A stretch of DNA of 64,000 bases from Gilvimarinus polysaccharolyticus (GCF_001187555.1 NZ_LFIJ01000001.1:112297-176296); one strand, 5' to 3'. Shown: positions 26,648-36,322, counted from the first letter of the stretch. Made by a program: numbers and translations. Notes: generated from the letters alone by a model not told the origin.

Positions 26648-28498
26648 CTACTGACAAATATCCCCGGTTACATTCGCGGTCTCGGCGCTGCCTGAACCCT
26701 GAAATCCAAAGCTTACTGACTGCCCTGGGTTTATTGCGCTGTTACGACCAATATCGCTGGCGCTAAAAGGGTTGTTGCCTGTCACATCGGCCTCCCAGCT
26801 GTTCACGATGCTTACGGGGTTGCTGTATTGCCACTGCACCTCCCAACCGTTAACGGTAGTATTGCCCTCGTTGGTTAGTGTGATGCTCGCGGTAAAGCCC
26901 GACCCCCACGCGTTTTCGGTCTCGTACTCACAGCTTACATCCCCCGACCCTGCTGGTGTGCTGGATGAACTGGATGAATCGCTCGAAGATGAGCCGCCGA
27001 TAATGCCGTAAGGTGCCGGTTGCGCGGCACAGGTGTCGGCACCGACACAGCTTTGGTTATCCTCATAGCCCCAGCCATCGTTGCTGTTGTTGCACACAGG
27101 TGTGGTGGTGCCGTACCAATTGCATTGGCTGCCCGCGGGCACAGAGCTGTCTGAGCTGCTAGAGGAGGAGCTACTGGACGACGAGCTGGATGAACTGCTG
27201 GCGCTGACGACTTGTAAGAACGCACTGGTGTAGTTGGCGGGTGCTTGTGCATAAACGCGGTTTGCCGTTGCGCTTTGCGCCGCCACAATGTCGCCTTCAC
27301 TGTTTAGCACTCCCACTTGAACATCAGTGTTTTGGCCGTTGATCGCCTGTGCTAAAGCATATGGCCAGGCATTGGCGGCGGCGTTATTGGTGTTCAGTAC
27401 CAGTGCTTGCTCGGGCAAATAAATATCGGTGCCGTTAGTTTCGACCAGACGTAAACTTACCTGATCGCCTGCTGCTAGGTTTTGTGCGGTTTCGCTCAGT
27501 GGACCAAAGTCCTCCCAGTTGGCGCCAGCGGCCGGTACGTGAACAATATCCACCGAGGTGGTACTGGTGGCGTCGGCATTGCTTACCTGTAAGTTAACCG
27601 TCACAGTTTGTTGCGCGTCGGGCTCCGATAACGTGAGTACGGTATTGCTGCTGCTAGTGTTACTTAAGCTATACAGTGAGTCATTGTCGGCACTTAGGCT
27701 CCAGCTATAGCTTAGGTTGTCACCCTGTGAGCTTGAGCCGTCTAGACTAATGCTGCCGGCACCGGCAAAGGTGCCACTGGCGGGGGTGGTTTGAATATCA
27801 GCCACTACGGGTATATTGCCGCTGTCGCCATCAAAGCTGACATCGACACAGCCGTGAAAACGCTCGTAGGTGTATTCATTGCGGCCCCATTCGCCATAGA
27901 TTACGTGTCGACCAGTGCGCTCGGGGACGTCGCAACTGGTGTGAAACAAGGCATTGCCTTTATCGGGCACAATGTTGGGATTGGCGTTAGGGTTGCTGTC
28001 ATCGTACTCAAGCACACAAAATGCATCGGTTTCAAAATCGTTCCATGTAAGCGGCTGGCCTACCTGAAAATCAAAGCCGGGTTTGGTGATCCAGTATCGA
28101 AATTCTTCGGTGTCATCAAAGTGCGGCCCCCAGGAGATGTCCCAAGTAATGGTTTGTTCTCCAGCACTCATGGGGTTAGTGGGCCAATCGACGGCTTTGT
28201 CCCAAGGTGTGGCGCCACCTTGCCAGGTTTCGCTGTCAAAGCCGCAAACGTTGTTGGGTAGCGGCGTTACGCCCGCGCGACCCACATCGTGAGTGAGGAC
28301 ACTCATAAATGAATAGCCGCCGGTAAAGTCGTCGGCAAATGCCTGAGCGCAGGCACTACCGGGTTCGGCTGTGTCGGGTTTTGTGCTGGCGCCGCATAAC
28401 CAGTTGCGTGCTGGCGGGTCAGACATTAAGCCGTGACCTGCAGCACCGCTGCTAATAAGTAAAATCAGTGAGCTGAGAAGCAGTTTGTTGTTACGCAT
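26648..28498 (-). CDS. AA10 lytic polysaccharide monooxygenase with Ig/PKD-like, CBM10 and CBM2 modules
   Basis: The 616-residue product has a signal peptide ending at Gly21, exposing His22 as the mature N-terminus (HGLMSDPPARNWLCG), one arm of the LPMO copper histidine brace. The AA10 domain runs to about residue 225 ('TITWDISWGPHFDDTEEFRYWIT', 'VIYGEWGRNEYTYERFHGCVDVSF'). A PKD/Ig-like domain and an uncharacterised beta-domain follow, then a long poly-Ser linker, a CBM10 ('QCNWYGTTTPVCNN...NQSCVGADTC'), another Ser linker and a CBM2 ('CEYETENAWGSGFTASITLTNEG'). CBM10 and CBM2 bind crystalline cellulose (CBM2 sometimes chitin), so oxidative cleavage of cellulose is likely. Confidence 0.93.
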   Translation of the reverse strand: MRNNKLLLSSLILLISSGAAGHGLMSDPPARNWLCGASTKPDTAEPGSACAQAFADDFTGGYSFMSVLTHDVGRAGVTPLPNNVCGFDSETWQGGATPWDKAVDWPTNPMSAGEQTITWDISWGPHFDDTEEFRYWITKPGFDFQVGQPLTWNDFETDAFCVLEYDDSNPNANPNIVPDKGNALFHTSCDVPERTGRHVIYGEWGRNEYTYERFHGCVDVSFDGDSGNIPVVADIQTTPASGTFAGAGSISLDGSSSQGDNLSYSWSLSADNDSLYSLSNTSSSNTVLTLSEPDAQQTVTVNLQVSNADATSTTSVDIVHVPAAGANWEDFGPLSETAQNLAAGDQVSLRLVETNGTDIYLPEQALVLNTNNAAANAWPYALAQAINGQNTDVQVGVLNSEGDIVAAQSATANRVYAQAPANYTSAFLQVVSASSSSSSSSSSSSSSSSDSSVPAGSQCNWYGTTTPVCNNSNDGWGYEDNQSCVGADTCAAQPAPYGIIGGSSSSDSSSSSSTPAGSGDVSCEYETENAWGSGFTASITLTNEGNTTVNGWEVQWQYSNPVSIVNSWEADVTGNNPFSASDIGRNSAINPGQSVSFGFQGSGSAETANVTGDICQ

Positions 28499-29050
28499 AA
28501 AAAATCCTTCTAGTATTTATGTTTAGCCGTTAATAATGAGGTTGTTAACGACATGGGCTGCCACACTTGTGGATATCAGGTTTTTTTCTTTCTGTGTTAT
28601 TGATGTGGTTTGGCTCTCCTTACTTTCTTGGTTTACGGTTGGCGGTAGTTTTTAAATTGTCGTTATAATTTGTTTTTTGGTGTGCACGAAGCTCTAAAAT
28701 ATCTATTTTTAGCTCGCCATTTTTAATCCGTACCACTGATTAGTTTTGTTTTAGATAAAATTCAAACGACGTTCGCTTGAAACGAGAACCCCCGCACGCC
28801 AACGACGAAATTTGACTTCAGAATCATCACGTAATTAAAACGTGATGGGCGAACGGAATATTATTTTTACTTTGTAATACTGCGATGGCTGTGTCGTTTG
28901 GTTGGAGTGGTTGGCGCTAAAAGTTATTTTTAAGTGAGGTGGGCACGCTTGCACAGACAACCATGCAAGCCAAAAGCCTAGATAAAAATGTGTCTTGACC
29001 CGCCATTCGCTAAATGGTCTTATTGAAAGCTAAATTTGAGGGGGATTAAG
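28499..29050. other. 552-bp intergenic region upstream of the LPMO
   Basis: Promoter space for the leftward LPMO gene and the rightward small membrane protein. It contains an 8-bp inverted repeat, CATCACGT-N7-ACGTGATG, at 28825-28847, which could be a hairpin or an operator. No gene is recognised. Confidence 0.4.
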
Positions 29051-29326
29051 GTGAAAAACTGCAATAATTGTCACGCATCAATAGCTTATAGCGATGTGCT
29101 TAAATCGGTAAATCCGGTTCGCCTTACATGCTCTAATTGCAAGGCGCGTATGCCGGTTAAATTATTGCCGGTGTTGGCATTGATGGCTGTGGTCTCACTG
29201 GTATCAATAGCCGCGGTGGTGGCGTTTATATCGAACACTGCGGTGATGTTGCTGGTGTTGGTCGGTATCGCTTTTGCTGGCGAATACGTCTACTACATAT
29301 TGCTGCGAGCTGGGCACTTGGATTAA
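29051..29326 (+). CDS. Small zinc-ribbon membrane protein (cxxc_20_cxxc type)
   Basis: GTG 29051 is preceded by GAGGGGG and is preferred over a TTG 15 bases earlier. The 91-residue product has CNNC at the start, about 19 residues, then CSNC, i.e. a zinc ribbon, followed by two transmembrane helices ('LLPVLALMAVVSLVSIAAVVAFI' and 'VMLLVLVGIAFAGEYVYYILL'). This matches the small CXXC-X20-CXXC family. Function unknown. Confidence 0.7.
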   Translation: MKNCNNCHASIAYSDVLKSVNPVRLTCSNCKARMPVKLLPVLALMAVVSLVSIAAVVAFISNTAVMLLVLVGIAFAGEYVYYILLRAGHLD

Positions 29327-29337
29327 CATTTCAAGCG

Positions 29338-30492
29338 TCACTCCGCGTTAGGCAGTGCTCGTTTTAGTCCAGGCCCGGTTAGCGCAACAGTGAGCAAAAG
29401 TGCCGCGATAATTAAAAACGCGGCGGTAAGCCCCGTCACATAGGCGACAAAGCCAATCATCGCCGGCCCCACTAAAATGCCAGCGTAACCCAAAGTGGTA
29501 AGTGCGGGTACTGCCAGCGCTTCAGGCATCGCCGTTTGTTTGCCTACCAAAGAGTACATAATGGGAGCGATATTGGCAGCGCCTATCCCTACCAGCGCAT
29601 AGCCTATTAGTGCGAATGGCCAGTTGGGTGCTAGGGCGGTCAAAGTGACTCCAGCGGCGGCGAGTGTCGCGCCACTTACCAGTACCCGAATTAATCCCGC
29701 ACGATAAATTAGCCAGTCACCGGTGAGCCTGCCAATGGTCATGGTGAATGCAAATACGCCGTAGCCTAAGCCCGACTGGGCGGTTGCCATATCCTGCATG
29801 TGGGTTAGGTAAACGGCGCTCCAGTCAAGCATAGCGCCCTCGGCTAAAAAAGCGATAAAACATAAAGCTCCCAACGTTAGTACGATACCGTTGGGGAAGG
29901 CGAATAACGGACCTCTTGGTGGGTTATTGCTGGGGTTTAACAGGTGGCGCCAAGTGATACTTAGCGTTAGTAAGATAAGCCCGGCGATAATTAAGGTGGC
30001 GTACAAAGGTGCCAGTCCCATACTTAATAGCGCGCTAACACCAATAGCGCCGATGATACCGCCTAAACTGAACAAGCCATGAAACCCAGACATGAGCGGT
30101 CGGTTACTGGCTTTCTCGACACTAACGGCCTGTATGTTGGCGATGCAATCAGCGCTGCCAAGAGCCGCGCCAAATACAAACAGTGCAAGTGCCAGCAAGC
30201 CGCTGGATTGGCTGCTGGCAAGTACTGGTAGTACCAGACATAAAATAATAGTAGCCCAAGTAAACACACGTCGACAGCCAAAGCGCGTCGCTAAAAGGCC
30301 CGATAGTGGCATGGCACACAGTGAGCCGATGCCAAGGCAGAGCAACAACAGCCCCAGTTGTGCCTCGTTTAATGAAGCCCTCGCTTGAACATAGGGCACT
30401 AGTGGTGCCCAAGCGGCCAGTGAGCATCCAGCGATAAAAAAGGCGGCCCGAGTGGCGTGTTGGGCTTGATGGCTGGCAAGGTGCAGAGTCAT
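29338..30492 (-). CDS. MFS transporter
   Basis: The 384-residue protein has about 12 hydrophobic segments and major-facilitator features, including the 'GLLATRFGCRRVF' loop between helices 2 and 3 and the repeated 'GRLTGDWLIYRAG' in the second half. It resembles the YbjJ-like group of small-molecule or sugar exporters/importers, but the substrate cannot be told. It ends convergently 11 bp from the zinc-ribbon gene. Confidence 0.85.
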   Translation of the reverse strand: MTLHLASHQAQHATRAAFFIAGCSLAAWAPLVPYVQARASLNEAQLGLLLLCLGIGSLCAMPLSGLLATRFGCRRVFTWATIILCLVLPVLASSQSSGLLALALFVFGAALGSADCIANIQAVSVEKASNRPLMSGFHGLFSLGGIIGAIGVSALLSMGLAPLYATLIIAGLILLTLSITWRHLLNPSNNPPRGPLFAFPNGIVLTLGALCFIAFLAEGAMLDWSAVYLTHMQDMATAQSGLGYGVFAFTMTIGRLTGDWLIYRAGLIRVLVSGATLAAAGVTLTALAPNWPFALIGYALVGIGAANIAPIMYSLVGKQTAMPEALAVPALTTLGYAGILVGPAMIGFVAYVTGLTAAFLIIAALLLTVALTGPGLKRALPNAE

Positions 30493-30722
30493 AAAGTAAC
30501 GCGGATTATGGCAGGGGCTACAGCATACCTAATTTTTGGTCAGTGCTGGACAAATAGTGTAAAAGGCTCGTTGTTATGCGTATACTGCGGCTATAGATAA
30601 GGCGTTTACTAAGATTGTCGCCAGATACAAATATATAACTTAATAACAATAATACTGACTGCCCTGTCGGTTTAATCACATGAAGCATACTCAAACTCAA
30701 ATAAACAAGTGAGTAGTGTTTT

Positions 30723-32519
30723 ATGCTTCGGAAATTTTTATTTACCCCTGCAGCGGGGGTGAAAATACTGGCTATTACCATATTAGCGGCGTTTTTTATA
30801 AGCTGTTATCACGATAATACCGTTCCCCATCTAGATGCCTCCCCCTATACCTCGGTATTTGGTGATCATGTTTTGGTGTTTGATGACACCATGGATCAAC
30901 GCGCTATCCAAAATACTTTAGACGCCTTACACCATCAGCAAAAGCACAATGAGTTTGGCTTGGAGCGTTATGCGCTTCTGTTTAAACCTGGCACTTATGG
31001 CCTTAATGTTACGGTGGATTATTACGTACAAGCGTTGGGGCTGGGTCGAGTTCCTGGTGACGTAAGTATTAATGGTACCGTGCAATCGGTAGCCGCCACC
31101 GAAGACAATAAAGTGACCACCATGTTTTGGCGTGGCGCTGAGAATTTTAAAGTTAAGCCGCACCATGGCAACACCCTGTTATGGGCTGTATCTCAGGCGG
31201 CTCCCTATCGCCGAATGCACGTCGAGGGCAGTATTAATTTTGATAAAGGCGGCTGGGCCAGTGGCGGCGTGTTGGCAAATTCTATTGTCGAGGGGCGCGC
31301 GGGTCTAACGACCGGTCAGCAGTGGTTTACCCGTAACTCCGAGATCGGTCGCTGGGCTGGGGGTAACTGGAATCGTGTATTTGTTGGCGTAAAAGGTGCG
31401 CCTGTCGATCAGTGGCCGGTAGAGCCCACCACCATCATAGAGCAAACCCCGGTGGTGCGTGAAAAGCCCTTTTTAACCTTGGATGATAACGGCTCTTACG
31501 CCGTATTTGTGCCTGCGCTAAGGTACAGCTCCACAGGTGTGAGTTGGCAGGGTGATCCCGAGGCCGGCGAACTGATTGGCCTTAGCGATTTTTATCTGGC
31601 ATCGCCTCATGATACCGCAGTGAACTTAAATCAAGCATTGGCGGCCGGTAAACACTTGCTGCTGACTCCCGGGATTTATTCGCTTGATGATACGCTTGAA
31701 ATAACACATGCCAATACTTTGGTGCTGGGCTTGGGGTTGCCAACACTGGTGCCACAACAAGGAACCGCTGCAATTACGGTAGCGGACGTTGATGGCGTGA
31801 AGCTAGCAGGTGTAATGGTCGATGCAGGGCCGGTAAATTCCAAGGTTTTAATTGATGTGGGCAAGCCGGCTGCAACGATAAAATCGGGCGCCGATCATCA
31901 TAAAAACCCCAGTAGTTTGCATGATGTTTATTGCCGAGTAGGAGGGGCAATTTCTGGTTTGGCCGAAATCTGTCTGCGCATTAATAGCCATCATGTATTG
32001 GTAGACCATGTGTGGTTGTGGCGTGCTGATCACGGTGCCGGTGCCGACTGGAATGTGAACAAAAGCCGCAATGGGTTAGTAGTGAACGGCGATGATGTCA
32101 CTATTTATGGCTTATTTAATGAGCACTTTCAGGGTTACCAAACCTTGTGGAATGGTGAACGTGGGCGCACTTATTTTTATCAATCCGAGATTCCCTACAC
32201 GCCACCGAGTATCGCAGCCTGGAATGATAACGGCAAAGCCGGTTTTGCCTCGTACAAAGTGGCCGATCATGTGCAAACACACAATGGCTGGGGCTTTGGC
32301 ATTTACAGCTTTTTTCGTGGTGAACCTACCGTTAGCAATAATGTACGGTTAGAAAACTCTATGGAGACGCCTAATAAATCGGGTATTGCAATTCGACATG
32401 TTGCTAACTTTGCTGGATTAAATGGCGGCATTAACCATGTGATAAACGGTGAGGGGCCGGCCACCGAGGTTGGTGAGCTAACGTTGTACACGGGCTTTGA
32501 GGGCGCAGCTGATCAATAG
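30723..32519 (+). CDS. Right-handed beta-helix lipoprotein (family often misnamed 'adenylyl cyclase')
   Basis: The 598-residue product has a lipobox (FFISC) and pectate-lyase-like repeats. It closely follows a family known from actinomycetes and marine gammaproteobacteria: 'VFDDTMDQRAIQNTLDALHHQQ', 'ERYALLFKPGTYG', 'AAPYRRMHVEGSI', 'TPVVREKPFL', 'LILTPGIYSLDDTLEI'-like and 'DHVWLWRADHGAGADWNVNKSRNGLVV'. Family members carry database labels such as adenylyl cyclase or coagulation factor 5/8 without a cyclase domain. The fold and lipid anchor suggest a surface glycan-binding protein or glycosidase/lyase; no activity can be assigned. It stands alone, with no operator matching the agarase set. 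Confidence 0.75.
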   Translation: MLRKFLFTPAAGVKILAITILAAFFISCYHDNTVPHLDASPYTSVFGDHVLVFDDTMDQRAIQNTLDALHHQQKHNEFGLERYALLFKPGTYGLNVTVDYYVQALGLGRVPGDVSINGTVQSVAATEDNKVTTMFWRGAENFKVKPHHGNTLLWAVSQAAPYRRMHVEGSINFDKGGWASGGVLANSIVEGRAGLTTGQQWFTRNSEIGRWAGGNWNRVFVGVKGAPVDQWPVEPTTIIEQTPVVREKPFLTLDDNGSYAVFVPALRYSSTGVSWQGDPEAGELIGLSDFYLASPHDTAVNLNQALAAGKHLLLTPGIYSLDDTLEITHANTLVLGLGLPTLVPQQGTAAITVADVDGVKLAGVMVDAGPVNSKVLIDVGKPAATIKSGADHHKNPSSLHDVYCRVGGAISGLAEICLRINSHHVLVDHVWLWRADHGAGADWNVNKSRNGLVVNGDDVTIYGLFNEHFQGYQTLWNGERGRTYFYQSEIPYTPPSIAAWNDNGKAGFASYKVADHVQTHNGWGFGIYSFFRGEPTVSNNVRLENSMETPNKSGIAIRHVANFAGLNGGINHVINGEGPATEVGELTLYTGFEGAADQ

Positions 32520-32589
32520 CAGTAACGGTTTTAGTGGTGTAAAAAATTAATAAATAAAAGCCACACAAACTTAGGGCTGATAGCGGCGC

Positions 32590-32633
32590 ACACGCGAGAG
32601 CGCAATAAGCAAGCGTTTGTTATTGTCGCGTGT
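32590..32633 (-). terminator. Interrupted hairpin downstream of the chemoreceptor gene
   Basis: Outer arms ACACGCGA/TCGCGTGT and inner arms CAATAA/TTATTG are complementary, with a short bulge on one side. It lies between the convergent beta-helix and chemoreceptor genes and probably acts as a terminator; there is no clear U-tract. Confidence 0.45.
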
Positions 32634-32640
32634 AGCGCTG

Positions 32641-33945
32641 TTAACGATTCTCTAAAGAAAGTCCAGCGACGGTTTGCGATACCTGCTCGGCGCTGATAGT
32701 GATGTTATTAATCGCTTCTGCGACTTGCAGGTTTAGCTCACCACCGGCGGAGACAGAGCTTGAAACTGCGTCGATTTGGTTGGTGATAGTCGCCGTTAAG
32801 CCCTGATTTTGTTTTACCACGTTTTCAATTTCTTGTGTCGACTGCGATGTCCTTGCTGCAAGTTGCCGTACTTCGTCCGCGACGACCGCGAAACCTCTGC
32901 CCGAGTCACCGGCACGGGCGGCTTCGATCGCGGCGTTAAGTGCGAGTAAGTTGGTTTGCTCAGCAATAGCGCTGATGGTCGAGACAATCGCCGTAATATG
33001 AGACGACTGCTCGTTGAGTTTATCGATTAAGTTAACCGCATCGGCTACATGCTGATTGATTGCGCCGAAGTTGCCTACAGCCTGTTCTAGGATTTTTGCT
33101 CCGTTGGCCGCATTGTGGGTGGTTTGTAAGGCGCTGTCGTGGGCGATGTGAGCAGCTTGCGATACCTGACGGGCGTGCTCGACTCGCTCGCTAATATCCG
33201 TGGCAAACTTAACGACTTTATACACTTTACCTTCGCCGTCGACGATTGGGTTATAGGTGGCCTCAAGCCATAGGGTCTCGCCGCTAGCGCTGCGCCGCTC
33301 AAACCGGCCTGTCTTGAACTCACCTTGCGCCAGCTCACGCCAAAAGTTGGGTTGTTGGCGATAAAACTCTGGTGTACAGAATAGCTCGTGGTGTTTGCCT
33401 TGAATGTCGACCAAGCGGAAACCCAATGTGTGTAAAAAATTATCGTTAGCGGTGAGAATGGTGCCGTCTGGGCTAAACTCAATCACCGCCGATGATCGAT
33501 TCAGGGCAGTGGTGATGTCGGCTTGGGCGCTTAGACGCAAGTGCTCGCGGGTAACGTCGGCGGCAATTTTGGCCACCTTAGTGACTTTGCCGTCGTGCAC
33601 GATGGGAAAGTAGGTGGCCTCAAGCCATATTTGTTCGCCGCTTGCGGTAAAGCGTTCGAAGGTACCACTGGTACTTTCACCCGAGGCCCGATTGCGCCAA
33701 AACTCTCGGTAGGAGGCGCTACTCGCGTAATTTTTACCGCAAAAAAGGCTGTGGTGCTTACCTACGATACGGGCATGTGAGTAGCCGATTGTCTTAAGAA
33801 ACAGCTCGTTAGCATCAATAATGGTGCCGTCAGGCGTGAATTCGATGTAAGCCATATGGCTCTTTAACGCGTTCACCACTGCTTGGGCTTGCTCGGCATT
33901 ATGCTGGGTTTCTTGCAGTTGTCTTTTGAGGGCTCGGTTTAGCAT
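32641..33945 (-). CDS. Soluble PAS-PAS methyl-accepting chemotaxis protein (BdlA/Aer-like)
   Basis: The 434-residue product has no transmembrane segment. After a short N-terminal helix come two related PAS domains (about 25-140 and 145-265; '[23 protein letters not shown]' and '[23 protein letters not shown]', each ending in a PAC motif) and the MCP signalling domain with the invariant hairpin tip '[19 protein letters not shown]' and '[13 protein letters not shown]'. The two PAS units look like an internal duplication. Such receptors sense redox or small ligands in the cytosol and signal to CheA-CheW; Pseudomonas BdlA, of this architecture, controls biofilm dispersion. Confidence 0.92.
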   Translation of the reverse strand: MLNRALKRQLQETQHNAEQAQAVVNALKSHMAYIEFTPDGTIIDANELFLKTIGYSHARIVGKHHSLFCGKNYASSASYREFWRNRASGESTSGTFERFTASGEQIWLEATYFPIVHDGKVTKVAKIAADVTREHLRLSAQADITTALNRSSAVIEFSPDGTILTANDNFLHTLGFRLVDIQGKHHELFCTPEFYRQQPNFWRELAQGEFKTGRFERRSASGETLWLEATYNPIVDGEGKVYKVVKFATDISERVEHARQVSQAAHIAHDSALQTTHNAANGAKILEQAVGNFGAINQHVADAVNLIDKLNEQSSHITAIVSTISAIAEQTNLLALNAAIEAARAGDSGRGFAVVADEVRQLAARTSQSTQEIENVVKQNQGLTATITNQIDAVSSSVSAGGELNLQVAEAINNITISAEQVSQTVAGLSLENR

Positions 33946-34383
33946 TGGGCATTTACCTGGTCAGTTAATCGCCGTCTTAGGCGAGTTCATAGCCTGTATA
34001 CGCAGGTGGTGTTGAAATGGATGCCATAAATGGAAGGTTTTGTTGCGAGGAGGTTAGTGTTGGCGGATTGCGCGTACCCTCGCGGTCATTCAAAGCACTA
34101 GTCTCTTTGTGCCCATATCTATAGCATCGGGTCGCCAGAGATTAAGCCCGAGGCTCATTATTAAAAATGCTTTTAATGCAAAGTATTTGGATCACACCCT
34201 ATGTGCAGGTTTTACCTGTACTTCACGTTATGTCGACATTGTTGGTTGCTCGGCCTCTGGTCGCAATGTGCGCCTGAGTCAGGTTAGTATCTGCTCGCGC
34301 TCTCTACTAATTGTTAAAATCGCGTATCTTGGTGGCTGTAAAACACAGCTTTTGTACTGTGAAGTTAAGGATAAGGGTTAGTT
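33946..34383. other. Intergenic region between the chemoreceptor and trhA-like gene
   Basis: A 438-bp divergent promoter region. A 90-codon frame (34109-34381) ends just before the downstream start but has no signal peptide, domain or ribosome site, and is judged spurious. No hairpin or operator stood out. Confidence 0.4.
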
Positions 34384-35010
34384 ATGTACGACGGCGAGCG
34401 AATTAATAGTATTACCCATCTAGTAGGCGCGGTGTTGGCACTGGTCGGGTTTGGGGCGCTGTTAACCATTGGTATTCAGCAGCTAGATGCGGCGATCATC
34501 GTTAGTTTTATTGTATTTGGGGTGACTTTGGTTTTGCTGTACACCATGTCTACCCTTTATCACAGCTTTCGCTCACCGCGGTTAAAGGCAGTGTTCCAAA
34601 AGCTTGACCATGTGTGTATTTATTTATTAATTGCCGGCACTTACACACCGTTTATGTTGGTGACTATTGGCGGTAAAACCGGCTGGATTATGCTGGCGGT
34701 TATTTGGGGGCTCGCGGTGGCTGGTTTGTTGATCGATATCTTGCCTAAAAAACGTATCGAGTGGCTGCAAGTTGTTATTTATTTGGTGATGGGCTGGGTG
34801 TGTATGGTGGTCTACCAAGACCTTGCCGAAGGCTTTCCCACTACAGGGCTTTATTGGTTGGTGGCGGGCGGTATTGCTTACACTGTGGGGGTGGTTTTTT
34901 ACGTGCTCGACGGTTTAAATAAGTTGCGTCACGCCCACGGTATTTGGCATTTGTTTGTATTGGCCGGTTCTTTTTGCCACTTTGTGTCGATTGTGGCTTA
35001 TGTTCGTTAG
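34384..35010 (+). CDS. TrhA/hemolysin III family seven-helix membrane protein (YqfA-like)
   Basis: The 208-residue protein has seven hydrophobic helices and the conserved polar residues of the hemolysin III/PAQR family: 'GERINSITHLVGA', 'STLYHSF', 'LDHVCIYLLIAGTYTPF' and 'HAHGIWHLFVLAGSFCHF'. The histidines and aspartate are expected to form a metal site. Bacterial members are linked to membrane fluidity/fatty-acid homeostasis rather than true haemolysis. Confidence 0.92.
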   Translation: MYDGERINSITHLVGAVLALVGFGALLTIGIQQLDAAIIVSFIVFGVTLVLLYTMSTLYHSFRSPRLKAVFQKLDHVCIYLLIAGTYTPFMLVTIGGKTGWIMLAVIWGLAVAGLLIDILPKKRIEWLQVVIYLVMGWVCMVVYQDLAEGFPTTGLYWLVAGGIAYTVGVVFYVLDGLNKLRHAHGIWHLFVLAGSFCHFVSIVAYVR

Positions 35011-35032
35011 ATTGCGCATGTTCGGCATGATT

Positions 35033-35072
35033 TCTATCTTCTGACACATAGTTTTCTGTGTCAGAAGATAGA
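35033..35072. terminator. Bidirectional terminator
   Basis: A 16-bp perfect stem (TCTATCTTCTGACACA and its complement) with an 8-base loop between the convergent TrhA and DUF6607 genes. Confidence 0.85.
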
Positions 35073-35078
35073 ATATAT

Positions 35079-36254
35079 TTAATTATGGCTGTATTTTTCT
35101 AGGGTTTCGCGGGCAAAGTCTTGGGCTTTCTCTTTTATGAGTACATCGCCTTTGTTTAGTGTTTGTGCGTAGTCAAATAGCGGCATAAACAGGGGTTGTC
35201 CATCAATGTGCGATTTGAGTTTAATTCCACCGTTAATTTTAACCATCTCGTTTAATGTATTGCGCACCAGCGCCCAGTAATCTGCCGTATTCTTCCAATA
35301 GTCGTCGCCTGCGGAAAAATCAAAATCCTTGATTCGTCGATAGCGATTAAATCCAAGTTCTTTGGCTTGGTAGTGAGCCGATGTTGTTTGGTCTGAAGAA
35401 ATACGTTTTTGGTTTTCTTGTTCATGCACCCAGCCAGTAGCGGTGATAGTTTGTGTATTGCTGCCTTCCAGTATTTGGTAGTCATCACGTACACTGTGCT
35501 CGCGACGGGGCAGTGGTCGCCATGCGGTACCGCCTTGCCAGCGAGAAAAATCTTCGCTGTGTTGCCAGTTACCGAATGATGCGTAGCGGGGTGTGTCGTC
35601 TACTTGATAGACTGTTTGCGCCCATTGTCCTTGAACCGTGTTGGCGGGGTAATCTACTAACTTCCAGTGCCGGTCGCCTTGATACTCCAATAGTGACGTT
35701 TGTTCGTATTGCCAGTCTTGGCGCCAGTGCTTCATCACCATTGGGCCTTGAATTTCGCCTGTATTATTAACAAAGTACATGACCATAATATGCTGCAGGC
35801 TAATAAATTTTGGTTCGTCAGTAATCACATACACATACTCGGTGGCCCAGCTTTGATAGGGCTTTGCGGGTTTGTAGCCGGGGGTAAAGCCTAGTACCTC
35901 GATAAATTCAAAGGTTGTTTTAAAATCACCAGCCATTGCTAATATGGCACGACGGTCGCGTTCTATACTGGATAGTCCAGGCTTTTGCAGTTCTCGCCAA
36001 CGCGGATCTGGTGACGTGGTTTTTACTACCTGTGGCCCCTGAGTTGTGCCTCCTCGGGTGGGGTTGCAACCTTCATTTACGGGCCAACTAAAGGTCCATT
36101 GGTTAAGAGATTTACAATTGACTTGCTCTTTGGAAATTTGAGGTGTTGATCTGTACATGCTCGAACTTTTTTGCTCCGAGTCTGATGCGCTTGAGGCTTC
36201 TGCAATGTAGGCACTTAGATTAAAAATAAAAAAAGCGCTGAAGATATATTTCAT
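35079..36254 (-). CDS. Secreted DUF6607 protein, last gene of the Fur-linked operon
   Basis: The 391-residue product has a signal peptide (MKYIFSAFFIFNLSAYIAEASSA) and matches the DUF6607 family: 'AILAMAGDFKTTFEFIEVLGFTPGYKPAKPYQSWATEYVYVI', 'FISLQHIMVMYF', 'VMKHWRQDWQYEQTSLLEYQG', 'FGNWQHSEDFSRW'. Family members are usually adjacent to TonB-dependent receptors and ApbE/DUF2271 genes, as here, with 68 bp separating it from the receptor gene. Its biochemical role is unknown; location periplasmic. Confidence 0.85.
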   Translation of the reverse strand: MKYIFSAFFIFNLSAYIAEASSASDSEQKSSSMYRSTPQISKEQVNCKSLNQWTFSWPVNEGCNPTRGGTTQGPQVVKTTSPDPRWRELQKPGLSSIERDRRAILAMAGDFKTTFEFIEVLGFTPGYKPAKPYQSWATEYVYVITDEPKFISLQHIMVMYFVNNTGEIQGPMVMKHWRQDWQYEQTSLLEYQGDRHWKLVDYPANTVQGQWAQTVYQVDDTPRYASFGNWQHSEDFSRWQGGTAWRPLPRREHSVRDDYQILEGSNTQTITATGWVHEQENQKRISSDQTTSAHYQAKELGFNRYRRIKDFDFSAGDDYWKNTADYWALVRNTLNEMVKINGGIKLKSHIDGQPLFMPLFDYAQTLNKGDVLIKEKAQDFARETLEKYSHN

Positions 36255-36322
36255 AGTAAGTCCAGTGTGAAAATCATCCTTGATTAAACTTAAATTATTT
36301 AAGTGTCCTTGAAGCTTGAAAA

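Noticed and set aside
27140..27205. Short repeated AGC/TCG-type tracts in the LPMO gene
   Set aside because: They encode the poly-serine linker typical of secreted enzymes of this group rather than a DNA repeat element.
34109..34381. 90-codon frame just before the TrhA gene
   Set aside because: No ribosome site, composition or motif supporting coding; the stop next to the downstream start appears to be chance.
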